A DNA stretch of 64,000 bases from JBFLYO01 sp040756745 (GTDB lineage: Bacteria; Bacteroidota; Ignavibacteria; UBA10030; UBA6906). Under the pieces are notes generated by a model. The model ran no database searches. It was not told where the DNA came from and was given only the letters and a program-made list of their open reading frames with translations. A program made the translations under genes and the position numbers. Location: NCBI GenBank assembly GCA_040756745.1, contig JBFLYO010000015.1:24765-88764 (forward strand), written 5' to 3'. Positions 26,956 to 36,181 of this stretch are shown one piece after another; position 1 is the stretch's first letter, and every line of letters begins with the position of its first letter.

Positions 26956-27969
26956 ATGAACTCAGTTCTGGTGACCGGCGGCGCCGGGTTCATCGGCAGC
27001 AACTTTGTACGCTACTTCCTGAACTCCCACCCGGGCGTCCGGCTCGTGAATTACGACAAGCTCACCTACGCCGGCAATCTCGAGAACCTCCGCGACGTGG
27101 AGGACCATGGCCAGTACGTGTTTGTGCGGGGGGACATCTGCGACCGGGACGCCGTGTCTGCGGCGATGAAGAAATTCAGCGTCGACACGGTGGTACACTT
27201 TGCCGCGGAGTCCCACGTGGACCGGAGCATCAAGGGGGCGGCAGTGTTCGTGACAACTAACGTGCTCGGGACCCAGGTGCTCATCGATGCCTCGCGGGAG
27301 GCGCAGGTGGAGCGCTTTGTCCACGTCTCCACCGATGAAGTGTACGGGTCGCTTGGCGAGCAGGGGAAGTTCACCGAGTCCACACCGCTCCACCCGAACA
27401 GTCCGTATGCGGCAAGCAAGGCGGCATCGGACCTCCTCGTGCTTGCAGCGGCACATACGTTCGGATTCCCCGCAGTGATCTCCCGCTGCTCCAACAATTA
27501 CGGCCCGCACCAGTTTCCCGAAAAGCTCATTCCCCTCATGATCGCCAATGCGCTGGACGGGAAGCCGCTCCCCGTGTATGCGAAGGGGCTGAACGTCCGG
27601 GACTGGCTGTACGTGCTCGACCATTGCTCGGCGATCGATGCGATTCTCCAGCGTGGGCAGACCGGTGAGGTGTATAATGTCGGCGGGAACAACGAGTGGA
27701 GGAATATCGACGTCGTCCGTCTCCTGCTGCGACTGCTCGGCAAGCCGGAATCGCTCATCACGTATGTCACCGACCGGCCGGGGCACGATCTGCGGTACGC
27801 GATGGACGCGTCGAAGATCACGGCGGAGATCGGCTGGCGGCCGAGTGTGACGTTTGAGAAAGGGCTTGCGGCGACCGTTGAGTGGTACCGCTCCCACGAG
27901 CCCTGGTGGCGGAGGATCATCAGCGGCGCCTATCAGGAGTATTACAGGGAAATGTATGAAGACCGGTAA
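26956..27969 (+). CDS. rfbB: dTDP-glucose 4,6-dehydratase
   Basis: 337 aa. The NAD motif is VTGGAGFIGSNFVR at the N-terminus; the catalytic set is STDEVYGS with Y151-x3-K155 in SPYAASKAASD; the RCSNNYGPHQFPEKLIPL stretch is diagnostic of RmlB. It makes dTDP-4-keto-6-deoxyglucose for rhamnose or other deoxysugars. Follows the RmlC-like gene by 3 nt and overlaps the export gene by 14 nt. The partner rmlA and rmlD genes are elsewhere or absent. Confidence 0.93.
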   Translation: MNSVLVTGGAGFIGSNFVRYFLNSHPGVRLVNYDKLTYAGNLENLRDVEDHGQYVFVRGDICDRDAVSAAMKKFSVDTVVHFAAESHVDRSIKGAAVFVTTNVLGTQVLIDASREAQVERFVHVSTDEVYGSLGEQGKFTESTPLHPNSPYAASKAASDLLVLAAAHTFGFPAVISRCSNNYGPHQFPEKLIPLMIANALDGKPLPVYAKGLNVRDWLYVLDHCSAIDAILQRGQTGEVYNVGGNNEWRNIDVVRLLLRLLGKPESLITYVTDRPGHDLRYAMDASKITAEIGWRPSVTFEKGLAATVEWYRSHEPWWRRIISGAYQEYYREMYEDR

Positions 27970-29629
27970 TTCCCCCAGTCCACTGGTCGCGATCGTCTGT
28001 GCATCCCTCGTTTCGATGATCGCGCTTCACGCGTCTGCGCAGGTGCGTCGGGCGACAACCGAAGGCGATCTATTCGGAGACAAGGAAAAATCTGCCACTC
28101 TTCCCTCGGCCATCGCCCAGCCCCCCGGCCCTGCGATGGAGTCGACGATCATCCCTGAGAGTTATTACGTGGGTCCGTCTGACGTCTTTGCGGTCAATGT
28201 ATGGACAAGTCCGCCGATCGCTTTTCAGCTCACCGTGACTCCGGAGGGGACACTGATCATCCCGACCGTCGGTGAGATTCGCGTTGCAGACATTACGCTT
28301 GCCGAAGCGCGAAAGAAGGTGCTCGATGCCATCGTCAAGCGCTACAGGGTCGGGGAGCCGACGATCACTCTTGTCACGCCCCGGCCTATCCTGGTCACGG
28401 TGCGCGGGAACATCCTCAACCCCGGCTCGTACGTGATGGCGGCATACCACCGCGTGGACAAGGCGGTGGAGGAGGCCAATAAGCTCCTGACCGGGCAGGG
28501 GCTTGACCAGCTTCAGGCCATACAGGAGACCATGTCCAGGCGCCGCATCATCATCCAACACAAGGACGGTACGCAATCGCGCGCCGACGTCCTGAAATTC
28601 GTGGCTACGAGGGAGGACAGGTGGAATCCCTATCTTCGGGAAGGGGACGACATCGTGGTACCTGCGTACGACCGGCACAAGAACGTCATCGGCGTGTATG
28701 GCCAGGTCAATGTACCGGGCCGGTATGAGTACTCCCGCGGGGACAGTGTGAAGGATGCGCTGCGCATCGCGTTCGGCTTCTGTCCCGCGGCGCGCAGGGA
28801 CAGCGTGGAATTCTCGCGGCAGGACATGAATGGGGGGATCGTGGAGCGGCGAATCGTGAACGGCGAAGCGATCCTCAACGGGACGGAGCCCGATATCGCA
28901 TTGCAGCCGGGGGATCGGCTTCTCGTTCATGGCACGGTCGATCTCCGGGGCGACTACAGGGTGAAAGTTGCAGGGGAAGTGCGGACACCTGGCACCTATC
29001 CAATCACAAGGAACTCGACGCGGCTGACATCGGTGATTCGGGCGGCTGGAGGATTTACGGAGTTTGCTTCTCTGGCCTCGGCCGAGGTGCTTCGTCAACC
29101 GATCGCCCCTTCAGAGGTGGCACTTGAGCAGCTCGAAAGTCTCCGTGGCGGAGTCCCGCCCGACGACAGCACGTACTACTATCTTGAAACGAGCCTTCGC
29201 TTGCGGAAAGAAGCAGTGAATGCCGATTTTGTGAAGCTCTTCCGGATGGGCGATTCCACGCAGAACATCATCCTACAGGATGAGGACATCATCAACGTTC
29301 CGTCGCTGCGGCGGAGCATCTACGTATTCGGTCAGGTCGTAAATCCCGGTCATGTGGCGTTCACGCCGGGGCAGGACGTCTTCTACTACATTCAGAAAGC
29401 GGGAGGGCTGACGGATCGGGCGCGCGGCGGGGACTTAAAGGTAGTCAAGGCCAAGACGCGCCAATGGCTCTCGCCGAGCGACACTGAGGTGGAAGAGGGG
29501 GATTACGTCTGGGTGCCGAAGGAGCCCGAGCGGCCGTTCGGGTACTACCTCGGCATCATCGCGCAATCGGCCTCGGTCGTCAGCGTGGCGGTGAGCATTG
29601 TGCTGCTGGTAATACAGGTGAACAAATGA
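27956..29629 (+). CDS. Polysaccharide export protein with SLBB domains (Wza-like)
   Basis: 557 aa from the ATG at 27956, with a signal-like N-terminus (SPLVAIVCASLVSMIALHASAQ; Ala-x-Ala near residue 28). The Poly_export domain is near residues 60-160 (YVGPSDVFAVNVW, PTVGEIRVADITLAEA), followed by at least three SLBB-type repeats (VYGQVNVPGRYEYSRGD, VAGEVRTPGTYPI, VFGQVVNPGHVAFTPG). A last hydrophobic segment (SVVSVAVSIVLLVIQ) is at the C-terminus. Such proteins form the outer-membrane export channel; this long form, with a C-terminal span, is of the Bacteroidota/Chlorobi type. No Wzc-like kinase is seen in the window. Confidence 0.85.
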   Translation: MKTGNSPSPLVAIVCASLVSMIALHASAQVRRATTEGDLFGDKEKSATLPSAIAQPPGPAMESTIIPESYYVGPSDVFAVNVWTSPPIAFQLTVTPEGTLIIPTVGEIRVADITLAEARKKVLDAIVKRYRVGEPTITLVTPRPILVTVRGNILNPGSYVMAAYHRVDKAVEEANKLLTGQGLDQLQAIQETMSRRRIIIQHKDGTQSRADVLKFVATREDRWNPYLREGDDIVVPAYDRHKNVIGVYGQVNVPGRYEYSRGDSVKDALRIAFGFCPAARRDSVEFSRQDMNGGIVERRIVNGEAILNGTEPDIALQPGDRLLVHGTVDLRGDYRVKVAGEVRTPGTYPITRNSTRLTSVIRAAGGFTEFASLASAEVLRQPIAPSEVALEQLESLRGGVPPDDSTYYYLETSLRLRKEAVNADFVKLFRMGDSTQNIILQDEDIINVPSLRRSIYVFGQVVNPGHVAFTPGQDVFYYIQKAGGLTDRARGGDLKVVKAKTRQWLSPSDTEVEEGDYVWVPKEPERPFGYYLGIIAQSASVVSVAVSIVLLVIQVNK

Positions 29630-29702
29630 ATTGTAGAGCAGGAATACGCGCAGGAGATTCTGAAATGCGCGTCACGGTCTCTCTCCACACTGGGTAACCA
29701 CA

Positions 29703-30905
29703 ATGGCAGAGCCAAAGGGTTTCTCCCTCATTCGCTACGTTGAGTTTCTCGTCCGGCGAAAGGAACTGCTCCTCCTGGTGTTCGTTGCTTCGTTAGTCTT
29801 TTCCTATGCAGCGATCTACGTATTCATCGAGGAGCAATTCGAGTCCAGCGCTACGCTCATCCCCCGCGAAGAGGAGATCCAATCTGGCGCGGCCGGCCTT
29901 TTGCGAAATCTGAGATCCCTCCCGCTCACTCTCGGCGGCAGATCGTCCCGATCCGACATAGATCTGTACACGACCATCATCTACAGCAGGTCTATGCTTG
30001 AGGACGCGATCCGCGCCTTTAACCTGGCGCAGGTTTACGGATTGGATACCAGCGCGATCGATTACATGGAAAAGGCAGTCAAACGCTTAACAAAGGAAGT
30101 CACCACGAAAGAGACGCCAGAGTCCGCCTTCCTGCTCACCGTGCGTGCAGGCACGAGGCAACGTGCGGCGGATATGACGAATTTCATCGTCCGGAGGTTG
30201 AACGAGCGGATTGTCGAACTGAACAGCACGCGATCCGGCCAAAACCGGGCGTTCCTTGAAAAGCGGATCGCAGAGATTTCGTCCGATCTCCGGGCTGCGG
30301 AGGATTCGCTCCGTGCCTACCAGGAACGGACCGGATTGCTTGATGTGAAGAGTCAGTTGCAGGGGATCATCGCCGCCCATACTGAACTTGAGACGCAGCT
30401 TGCGGCGAAGCAATTCCAGCGGGGTATTCTGGAGCGCATGTACGACAAGGAGTCACCACAAGTGAAGGAAGCGGAGATGCAGATAGATGTGTACAAAAGG
30501 AAGCTCGCGGAACTCAGGGCGGTTGGTGACCCCGGAAGTCCTCTCCTCCCCCTGCAGCAGCTGCCCGCTGCGGCGGTGGAGTACCTCAGACGATACAGGG
30601 CAGTGGAACTCAACGATTTGATCCTGGAATTCGTCGTGCCGCTCTATGAGCAGGCGAAAATTGATGAGAAGCGTGACTACCCGGTCCTGCAGGTCATCGA
30701 TTACGCCATTCCCCCGGCGAAGAAGAGCTATCCTCCCCGTGTGATCTTCGCCCTCGTCGGGGCATGCTCCATAACGTTGATCGTGTACGTGATCCTTTGG
30801 ATCAGGGAGGGGTTCAGGAACGGCGCAGACCCCCGGTGGCGTGCGCTCGCCGCAGAGGCGGGAAAATGGTCCTGGAAATCCACCAGCGGGGGCAGCCGCT
30901 CCTGA
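29703..30905 (+). CDS. Chain-length determinant protein (Wzz-like)
   Basis: A 400-aa inner-membrane protein with one N-terminal span (about residues 18-40, LLLLVFVASLVFSYAAIYVFI) and one C-terminal span (VIFALVGACSITLIVYVILWI). In between is a long periplasmic coiled-coil-prone region (about 155-250). This is the Wzz/PCP architecture that sets the length of polymerised chains. A 73-nt gap precedes it. It lacks the fused tyrosine-kinase domain of Wzc-type proteins. Confidence 0.85.
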   Translation: MAEPKGFSLIRYVEFLVRRKELLLLVFVASLVFSYAAIYVFIEEQFESSATLIPREEEIQSGAAGLLRNLRSLPLTLGGRSSRSDIDLYTTIIYSRSMLEDAIRAFNLAQVYGLDTSAIDYMEKAVKRLTKEVTTKETPESAFLLTVRAGTRQRAADMTNFIVRRLNERIVELNSTRSGQNRAFLEKRIAEISSDLRAAEDSLRAYQERTGLLDVKSQLQGIIAAHTELETQLAAKQFQRGILERMYDKESPQVKEAEMQIDVYKRKLAELRAVGDPGSPLLPLQQLPAAAVEYLRRYRAVELNDLILEFVVPLYEQAKIDEKRDYPVLQVIDYAIPPAKKSYPPRVIFALVGACSITLIVYVILWIREGFRNGADPRWRALAAEAGKWSWKSTSGGSRS

Positions 30906-30915
30906 CTGACGTCCG

Positions 30916-32313
30916 ATGAACCCGTCGTACTGGAACGAGCGTACTGCATCGATCGCGATTGCCGGCATTCTCTCCGTGGTTTTTGGAGCAGCACTGTGGC
31001 TGTCGGGGGGGACGACGCAGAGTATCGTCGCATTCCCGCTGATTGCTCTTTTCCTCTTCCTTCTGACGAGTTTTGAGCTTGCGCTGTTTGGCATCATCGT
31101 ATGCCTGTTCGTAGACGTCCATGTCTCGGTTTTCAGCAGCGCGGTCTGGTATTCACTGTTCCTGCTTCTGGCATTTGTTCTGCACCATCCGGAGTTCTCC
31201 TGGCGGAGGTTCGCGAATCCCCTGACCATCCCGCTCTTGGTGTACGGGGCCTGCATCATTCCTTCATTGACGAACGCGTTCCAGCCGACGGAGAGCATCC
31301 TCAAGCTCTTCAACGTCGTGGGCTTTCTTATTGCGTTCTACGTGTTCGTGGCTGCAGTGAATTCCCGGGAACGCATGCGGAAAGCAGTGACGGTGTTCCT
31401 TGTCCTTGCCTTCGCCAACGCTCTCCACGTCTTCGTGCAGGCGATCCTTGGACAGCCGCGTCCGTTCGGCTTTGCCGGCGTCATGTTCGTAGACTACGCG
31501 GGAATGGGAATTACGGCGACAGCGGTGATGGGGATCCTCTCACGCGGTCGAGCGCGGCTTGCACATTTCTTGGTGTCTGGCGTGCTTGCAGTTGCACTTC
31601 TGGCCTCACAGACCCGGAGCATCTGGCTGGCAACGGCAATCACGCTGACGCTTGTCGGGCTGTCGATTGTGTTGAAGCCTTCGGTGTGGGGTATGTCGCG
31701 GCCCTACGCGCTCGGTGTGGTCGTTGCGGGAGTACTCGTCCTTGCGGCGGCCGGCGCACTCACTGTGTTGTGGAGTCCACGCGTGGAGGAACGTGCGCTT
31801 GAGGTTGCGAATATTGATCCAAGTGCCGTAAGCGATGAAGGTGTCATCCGTAATTCCCTTGTCACCCGGGCATTGATATGGGACACGGCACTCAATGCAT
31901 TCCGCGCACATCCGTACGTGGGGGTGGGGGTCTACGGATTTCCGTATTCCTCTATTCATTACGCCAGGATGCCCAGGATGCTCTATACCAGGTATGTTGA
32001 AATGATGTCGCCCCATCAGACGCATCTCGCTGTCTTGAGCGAAACCGGAGTCATTGGCGCCCTCGGGTTTGGGTGGTTCCTTGTGGCAGCGTTACGGGCA
32101 GCCGTGCGCGCGGTGAGGTCGGCGTCGGGAATCCGCGCACGGAAGTTTGCCATCGTGGCGGCGGGAGCGCTCATCTACTGCATGGTGTCGATGGTTTTCA
32201 CCGATGCCTGGTTGTGGGGGCAGGGTATTGTCCTCCTGGGCATTATTGCCGCCATGGTTGTGGCCAACGGCAAAATGGAGGCCATCCAGGTCGACAGTGC
32301 GGTGCCGCATTGA
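30916..32313 (+). CDS. O-antigen polymerase/ligase-like protein (second)
   Basis: A 465-aa membrane protein with about 11-12 hydrophobic segments and one large loop (about residues 285-370, with RALEVANIDPSAVS and RALIWDTALNAFRAHPYVGVGVYGF). That arrangement, including the loop H in MSPHQTHLAVLSETG, fits the Wzy/WaaL family (Wzy_C). It differs in sequence from the gene at 5939, so the two blocks may polymerise different glycans. The following flippase gene overlaps by one base (TGATG). Confidence 0.78.
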   Translation: MNPSYWNERTASIAIAGILSVVFGAALWLSGGTTQSIVAFPLIALFLFLLTSFELALFGIIVCLFVDVHVSVFSSAVWYSLFLLLAFVLHHPEFSWRRFANPLTIPLLVYGACIIPSLTNAFQPTESILKLFNVVGFLIAFYVFVAAVNSRERMRKAVTVFLVLAFANALHVFVQAILGQPRPFGFAGVMFVDYAGMGITATAVMGILSRGRARLAHFLVSGVLAVALLASQTRSIWLATAITLTLVGLSIVLKPSVWGMSRPYALGVVVAGVLVLAAAGALTVLWSPRVEERALEVANIDPSAVSDEGVIRNSLVTRALIWDTALNAFRAHPYVGVGVYGFPYSSIHYARMPRMLYTRYVEMMSPHQTHLAVLSETGVIGALGFGWFLVAALRAAVRAVRSASGIRARKFAIVAAGALIYCMVSMVFTDAWLWGQGIVLLGIIAAMVVANGKMEAIQVDSAVPH

Positions 32314-33833
32314 TGAAACGGATCGCAATTATCAGTTCGATTTCAGGGCTCGCACAGGTTGTTGTTAACATCGGTCTCCTCCTGGTTGTTATTCGCGTCC
32401 TGATTCACGCGCTTGGGCTCCCGGCGTACGGCATCTATGCCCTGATTACCGCCATGGGGGGGCTCGGGGTGTTTGCAAATTTTGGCTTCAACACCTCACT
32501 GATCAAATACCTGTCAGAACAGGGGCAAACTCGCGAGTCCAGCTACGATATTGTCGTTACTCTCATGATCATTGGTGGTGCTTCGCTTCTCGTGGCGGTC
32601 GGGTTCATCGCTTCCGGTGCCTTCATCCTCACAAGCGTTCTGAATGTGCCCGTGGAGATGATCACTCCGTCGGTAAATTCCTTGTACATTGCGTGCATCG
32701 CCATGAATTTTTTCCAGATGGTCAGCCAGGTCCCATCTGCCGTGCTCGATGCCGCCCAAAAAATCTATGTCACCAACAGCGTTCAGCTGGCTACGGGTGT
32801 CTTGGGCAAGCTTGGGATTATCGTCTCGCTTCTTGTGTCGCCCAGCCTGTCGACGGTTGGCTGGATCATGTTGACATCATCGGTGATCACCGCCGCGTTT
32901 CTCTTTAGCGCAGCTGCAAAGGCCTGGGGGAATCTCTCCTGCCCTGGAGTGCATAAGCACTTTCTCGGTGTTGCCCGAAAGCACTTCTTGTACAGCCGCA
33001 GCGTATACGCAACCTCGATTATGGGATTCTTCTATGAGCCGGTGTCCAAGGTGCTGATAAGCCAGTTCGTGGGCCTTGCGGAGGTGGGCTTCTTCGATCT
33101 TGCAGTGCGGGCGAAGGGGTTCGTGTGGAGTGTCCTCGAGAGACTTGTGTACCCGGTTCTACCGATGATTGCGAGGCAACTCAAGCCCGACGATAGCCGG
33201 ACGCTGATCGAAGAGGTACAGCAGAAGCTCCTGATCATCATTGCTCCCATGCTCGTGGCTACCATCTTTCTGAGCTCCCCCCTCGTGACCGTCTGGATTG
33301 GCGCAACGCTTCTGCCGGCCGTTGTGGGGGTCATGTGCATCGTGTCCTGTTACCTTCTCGCACTCCCGTACGTTCCGGTATATCAGTTTCTGCAGGTGAA
33401 GGGCTATCCCCACAAGACCCTTGTCCTTCAATCTGCGAATGTTGGAGTAAATCTTCTTGCCTTCCTGCTCCTTGTCCCATTCTTCGGCTATTATGGGGCT
33501 GTGGCTGGATTTTGCCTTGCAATCCTCACGTCGATCGGCTTGAGCGTACGGTATCAATGGAAGATCCTTCGGAGCAACCCATGGACTTCATGGGGGTCGA
33601 CTGTCGGCCCGCTGAAACTCGTTTCAAGTTTGTTTGTCCTTAATCTCTGCACGCTTCCGTTTGACCTCCCCGTGGGGGGACGGGTGACGATACTTCTCGT
33701 GCTGAATGTCGGCGCAACGATCCTGCTCTTGCGATGGTTGAAAGTGATTACGGCACAGGACGTGGACAGGTACGTCGGGCGTGACAGCCGTGTGGGGGTG
33801 GTGCTGGAGAAACTGCTTGTGTCCTGCACGTGA
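32313..33833 (+). CDS. Polysaccharide flippase (Wzx-like, second)
   Basis: 506 aa from the ATG at 32313. The sequence has about 13-14 membrane spans (RIAIISSISGLAQVVVNIGLLLVVIRVL onwards in short blocks) and matches the MOP/Wzx flippase pattern, including the N-terminal GLPAYGIYALITAMGG loop. It lies between the second Wzy-like gene and an FkbM methyltransferase, so it most likely exports the region-2 glycan. Confidence 0.85.
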   Translation: MKRIAIISSISGLAQVVVNIGLLLVVIRVLIHALGLPAYGIYALITAMGGLGVFANFGFNTSLIKYLSEQGQTRESSYDIVVTLMIIGGASLLVAVGFIASGAFILTSVLNVPVEMITPSVNSLYIACIAMNFFQMVSQVPSAVLDAAQKIYVTNSVQLATGVLGKLGIIVSLLVSPSLSTVGWIMLTSSVITAAFLFSAAAKAWGNLSCPGVHKHFLGVARKHFLYSRSVYATSIMGFFYEPVSKVLISQFVGLAEVGFFDLAVRAKGFVWSVLERLVYPVLPMIARQLKPDDSRTLIEEVQQKLLIIIAPMLVATIFLSSPLVTVWIGATLLPAVVGVMCIVSCYLLALPYVPVYQFLQVKGYPHKTLVLQSANVGVNLLAFLLLVPFFGYYGAVAGFCLAILTSIGLSVRYQWKILRSNPWTSWGSTVGPLKLVSSLFVLNLCTLPFDLPVGGRVTILLVLNVGATILLLRWLKVITAQDVDRYVGRDSRVGVVLEKLLVSCT

Positions 33834-33834
33834 A

Positions 33835-34581
33835 ATGATGCGCAAACAAATGAGTCTCCGTCACGTCGTGAAACGGTATATCCCGCGCCCTCTTCTCGTA
33901 CGGCTGAAGAGCATGAACGGACGGAGGAAGCGATGCCTGTCGCAGATGGGCCAGGATTTTTGGGTCTTCGGTGAGGTATTTGACGGCAAGAGAAACGGGT
34001 ACTTCCTGGAAGTAGGCTCCGCGGACGGAGTTACGCTGAGCAATACTTTCCTCCTGGAGAAACGTTACGGGTGGCGAGGCATTTGCATTGAGGCTAACCC
34101 CCTCGTGTTTGAAGATCTCCGACGTGTCAGGACCGTTACGTGCCTTAATGTGTGTATCGATGCGGTCGAAGGTGAAATCGACTTTCTCCAAAGAGGACTG
34201 TACGGGGGAATCGTCGGGATGGAGACAGACAATCCGCCGAACACGGCACTGGAGGAGGGTTCGCGCCTGCTGCGCCTCCGGACGGAGCCGCTAGCGTCCG
34301 TGCTCGTCCGGGAAGGCGCTCCACACATCATCGATTACCTGTCCATCGACGTGGAGGGGAGGGAGGACCGCATCCTGAAAGAATTCCCTTTCAGCGATTA
34401 CGTATTCAATTGCATGACGGTGGAGCGGCCGAAAGAGGGGCTGCGTGAGGTACTCTCCCGGAACGGATACATCGTGATCAAAGAAATTCCACATCATGAT
34501 GTGTTCTATGTCCACGAATCCTTTCTTGCCTCATACGAGCGCAACGTGTTCAGTTTCTGGGAGAAAATGTATCGACGTTGA
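33835..34581 (+). CDS. FkbM family methyltransferase
   Basis: 248 aa from the first of two tandem ATGs (33835); no ribosome-binding site is obvious and 33838 is equally possible. The SAM-binding loop GYFLEVGSADGVTLSNTFLLE, the acidic loop GICIEANPLVFEDL and DYLSIDVEGRE are characteristic of FkbM-type methyltransferases. These methylate hydroxyl groups of sugars or macrolides; a sugar substrate is likely here. Confidence 0.85.
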   Translation: MMRKQMSLRHVVKRYIPRPLLVRLKSMNGRRKRCLSQMGQDFWVFGEVFDGKRNGYFLEVGSADGVTLSNTFLLEKRYGWRGICIEANPLVFEDLRRVRTVTCLNVCIDAVEGEIDFLQRGLYGGIVGMETDNPPNTALEEGSRLLRLRTEPLASVLVREGAPHIIDYLSIDVEGREDRILKEFPFSDYVFNCMTVERPKEGLREVLSRNGYIVIKEIPHHDVFYVHESFLASYERNVFSFWEKMYRR

Positions 34582-35408
34582 CCGCCCCGCCCGAGGCAGG
34601 TGGGGACGTACCGGCGGATGGGTCAAATCCACTCGAAACCACTTTGAGCAGATCATTGAAAACTCGGATTGAATGGAACGCCTGGGGGCGCGTGGATCCC
34701 CTGTACGGCGTAGCTGCATGGGAGGGGAAATCGAAAGGGGGGAGCTCCCCATGGAAGGATGATGAATTCTACGCACTCGGCAAATCAGATTGGCGGGATT
34801 TCAAGCGCCACTGGGACCACTTCGGGGTAAGGTACGGGACCTGTGTTGAAATCGGCTGTGGCGCTGGCAGAATCACCAGGCAACTGGCAGAGGAGTTCAA
34901 CCAGGTCAAGGCACTTGATGTCAGCGAGGCGATGATCGCGTATGCCCGTTCCAGGATTCCGAATGGGAACGTCGAATTCATCCTTGCAGACGGAATCCGC
35001 CTTCCGTTCAGTGACCGTTCCGTCGATGCGGTCTTTTCGACGCACGTCTTCCAGCACTTTGACTCCCTGGAAGACGCCCACGGGTATTTCAACGAGATCT
35101 TTCGAGTCATGAACGACCATGGATCACTGCTCATCCACCTCCCGGTGTATCGATGGCCCGGATGCGGGAAGATCCATCGCCTCATCCACGCGGTGCGCGG
35201 CGCTGGTTCCGAGCTTCGGGCTGCATTTGATCGATCACTCATCCGGAGGGGCTTGTGGCGGCCGCTGATGCGGCACCTCCCATTTGAAATCGGCTGGCTC
35301 TTCGGAACCCTCGACAGCCTCGGCTTCACCGATGCCGAGATCCGGATCATCAGGGTGAAGAGCAACAACGGCGAACACCCTTTCGTGTTGGCTCGAAAAC
35401 GGGGATGA
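34578..35408 (+). CDS. Class I SAM-dependent methyltransferase
   Basis: 276 aa from a TTG at 34578 that overlaps the previous stop (TTGA); the start is uncertain because no ATG lies early in the frame. It has the SAM loop CVEIGCGAGRITRQLAEEF, the acidic end of the second strand (ALDVSEAMIAYAR), and a VDAVFSTHVFQHFDSLED stretch typical of Methyltransf_11. Substrate unknown; sugar O-methylation is the simplest reading of the context. Confidence 0.78.
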   Translation: MTAPPEAGGDVPADGSNPLETTLSRSLKTRIEWNAWGRVDPLYGVAAWEGKSKGGSSPWKDDEFYALGKSDWRDFKRHWDHFGVRYGTCVEIGCGAGRITRQLAEEFNQVKALDVSEAMIAYARSRIPNGNVEFILADGIRLPFSDRSVDAVFSTHVFQHFDSLEDAHGYFNEIFRVMNDHGSLLIHLPVYRWPGCGKIHRLIHAVRGAGSELRAAFDRSLIRRGLWRPLMRHLPFEIGWLFGTLDSLGFTDAEIRIIRVKSNNGEHPFVLARKRG

Positions 35409-36181
35409 AAATTTCAATCATCACGCCCTCGTTCAATCAGGCGCAGTTCATCGAAAGAACCATTCAATCGGTGATGCGTCAAGACCATAGCGATGTTGAG
35501 CATATCGTCATAGACGGGGGGTCTCACGACGGGACTGTTGAGATTCTCAGGAAGTATCAACACCTGCAGTGGGTTTCGGAGAGGGATACCGGTCAGAGCA
35601 ACGCAATTAACAAAGGCTTTGCAAGAGCAACCGGAAATATCGTCGCATGGCTGAATTCGGACGATTTTTATGAGGAGAATGTCTTCGGGAGCGTTGAGCG
35701 GTATTTTCTCGCCCATCCAGAGTGCATGGTGTTGTATGGTGATATCACGTTCGTCGATAGGGCAGGTAGTCCGTTGTACACGATAGAGGGAAACACCATA
35801 AGCTTCGACGCCCTCATCTCCTGCCCGGATATCGTTCGCCAACCAAGCTTCTTCTGGCGGAGAGAACTCCTCTCTGAGTTGGGGGGGGTGGATGAGAGCC
35901 TGCGGCTGGTAATGGACTTCGACTTCCTCCTGAGAGCCGGACGGCGTCACCGTTTTCATTACCTCAAGGGTAACCTTTCGTACTATCGCCTGTACGTTGA
36001 AAACAAGAGCCTGTCGCTGGCCCGGCAGCAGGTCGCAGAGATGTACAGGGTCTACAGGAAGAACAGCGTGCCGATGAGGCCTTCGATCCTCAAATTCCTG
36101 CTCGGCAAATACGCGCGCACCTACAACGCTGTGGCGAGAATGGAGCGGATCGTCCGTCCGTCGCTGAGGCCTCAGCGATGA
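35405..36181 (+). CDS. Glycosyltransferase family 2
   Basis: 258 aa, ATGA-coupled on both sides. It has the GT-A start ISIITPSFNQAQFIERTI, HIVIDGGSHDGTVEIL, an NSDD-type metal site (AWLNSDDFYEEN) and RQPSFFWRRELL. This is the usual form for rhamnosyl- and related transferases that work near the cytoplasmic membrane. Donor unknown. Confidence 0.87.
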   Translation: MKISIITPSFNQAQFIERTIQSVMRQDHSDVEHIVIDGGSHDGTVEILRKYQHLQWVSERDTGQSNAINKGFARATGNIVAWLNSDDFYEENVFGSVERYFLAHPECMVLYGDITFVDRAGSPLYTIEGNTISFDALISCPDIVRQPSFFWRRELLSELGGVDESLRLVMDFDFLLRAGRRHRFHYLKGNLSYYRLYVENKSLSLARQQVAEMYRVYRKNSVPMRPSILKFLLGKYARTYNAVARMERIVRPSLRPQR

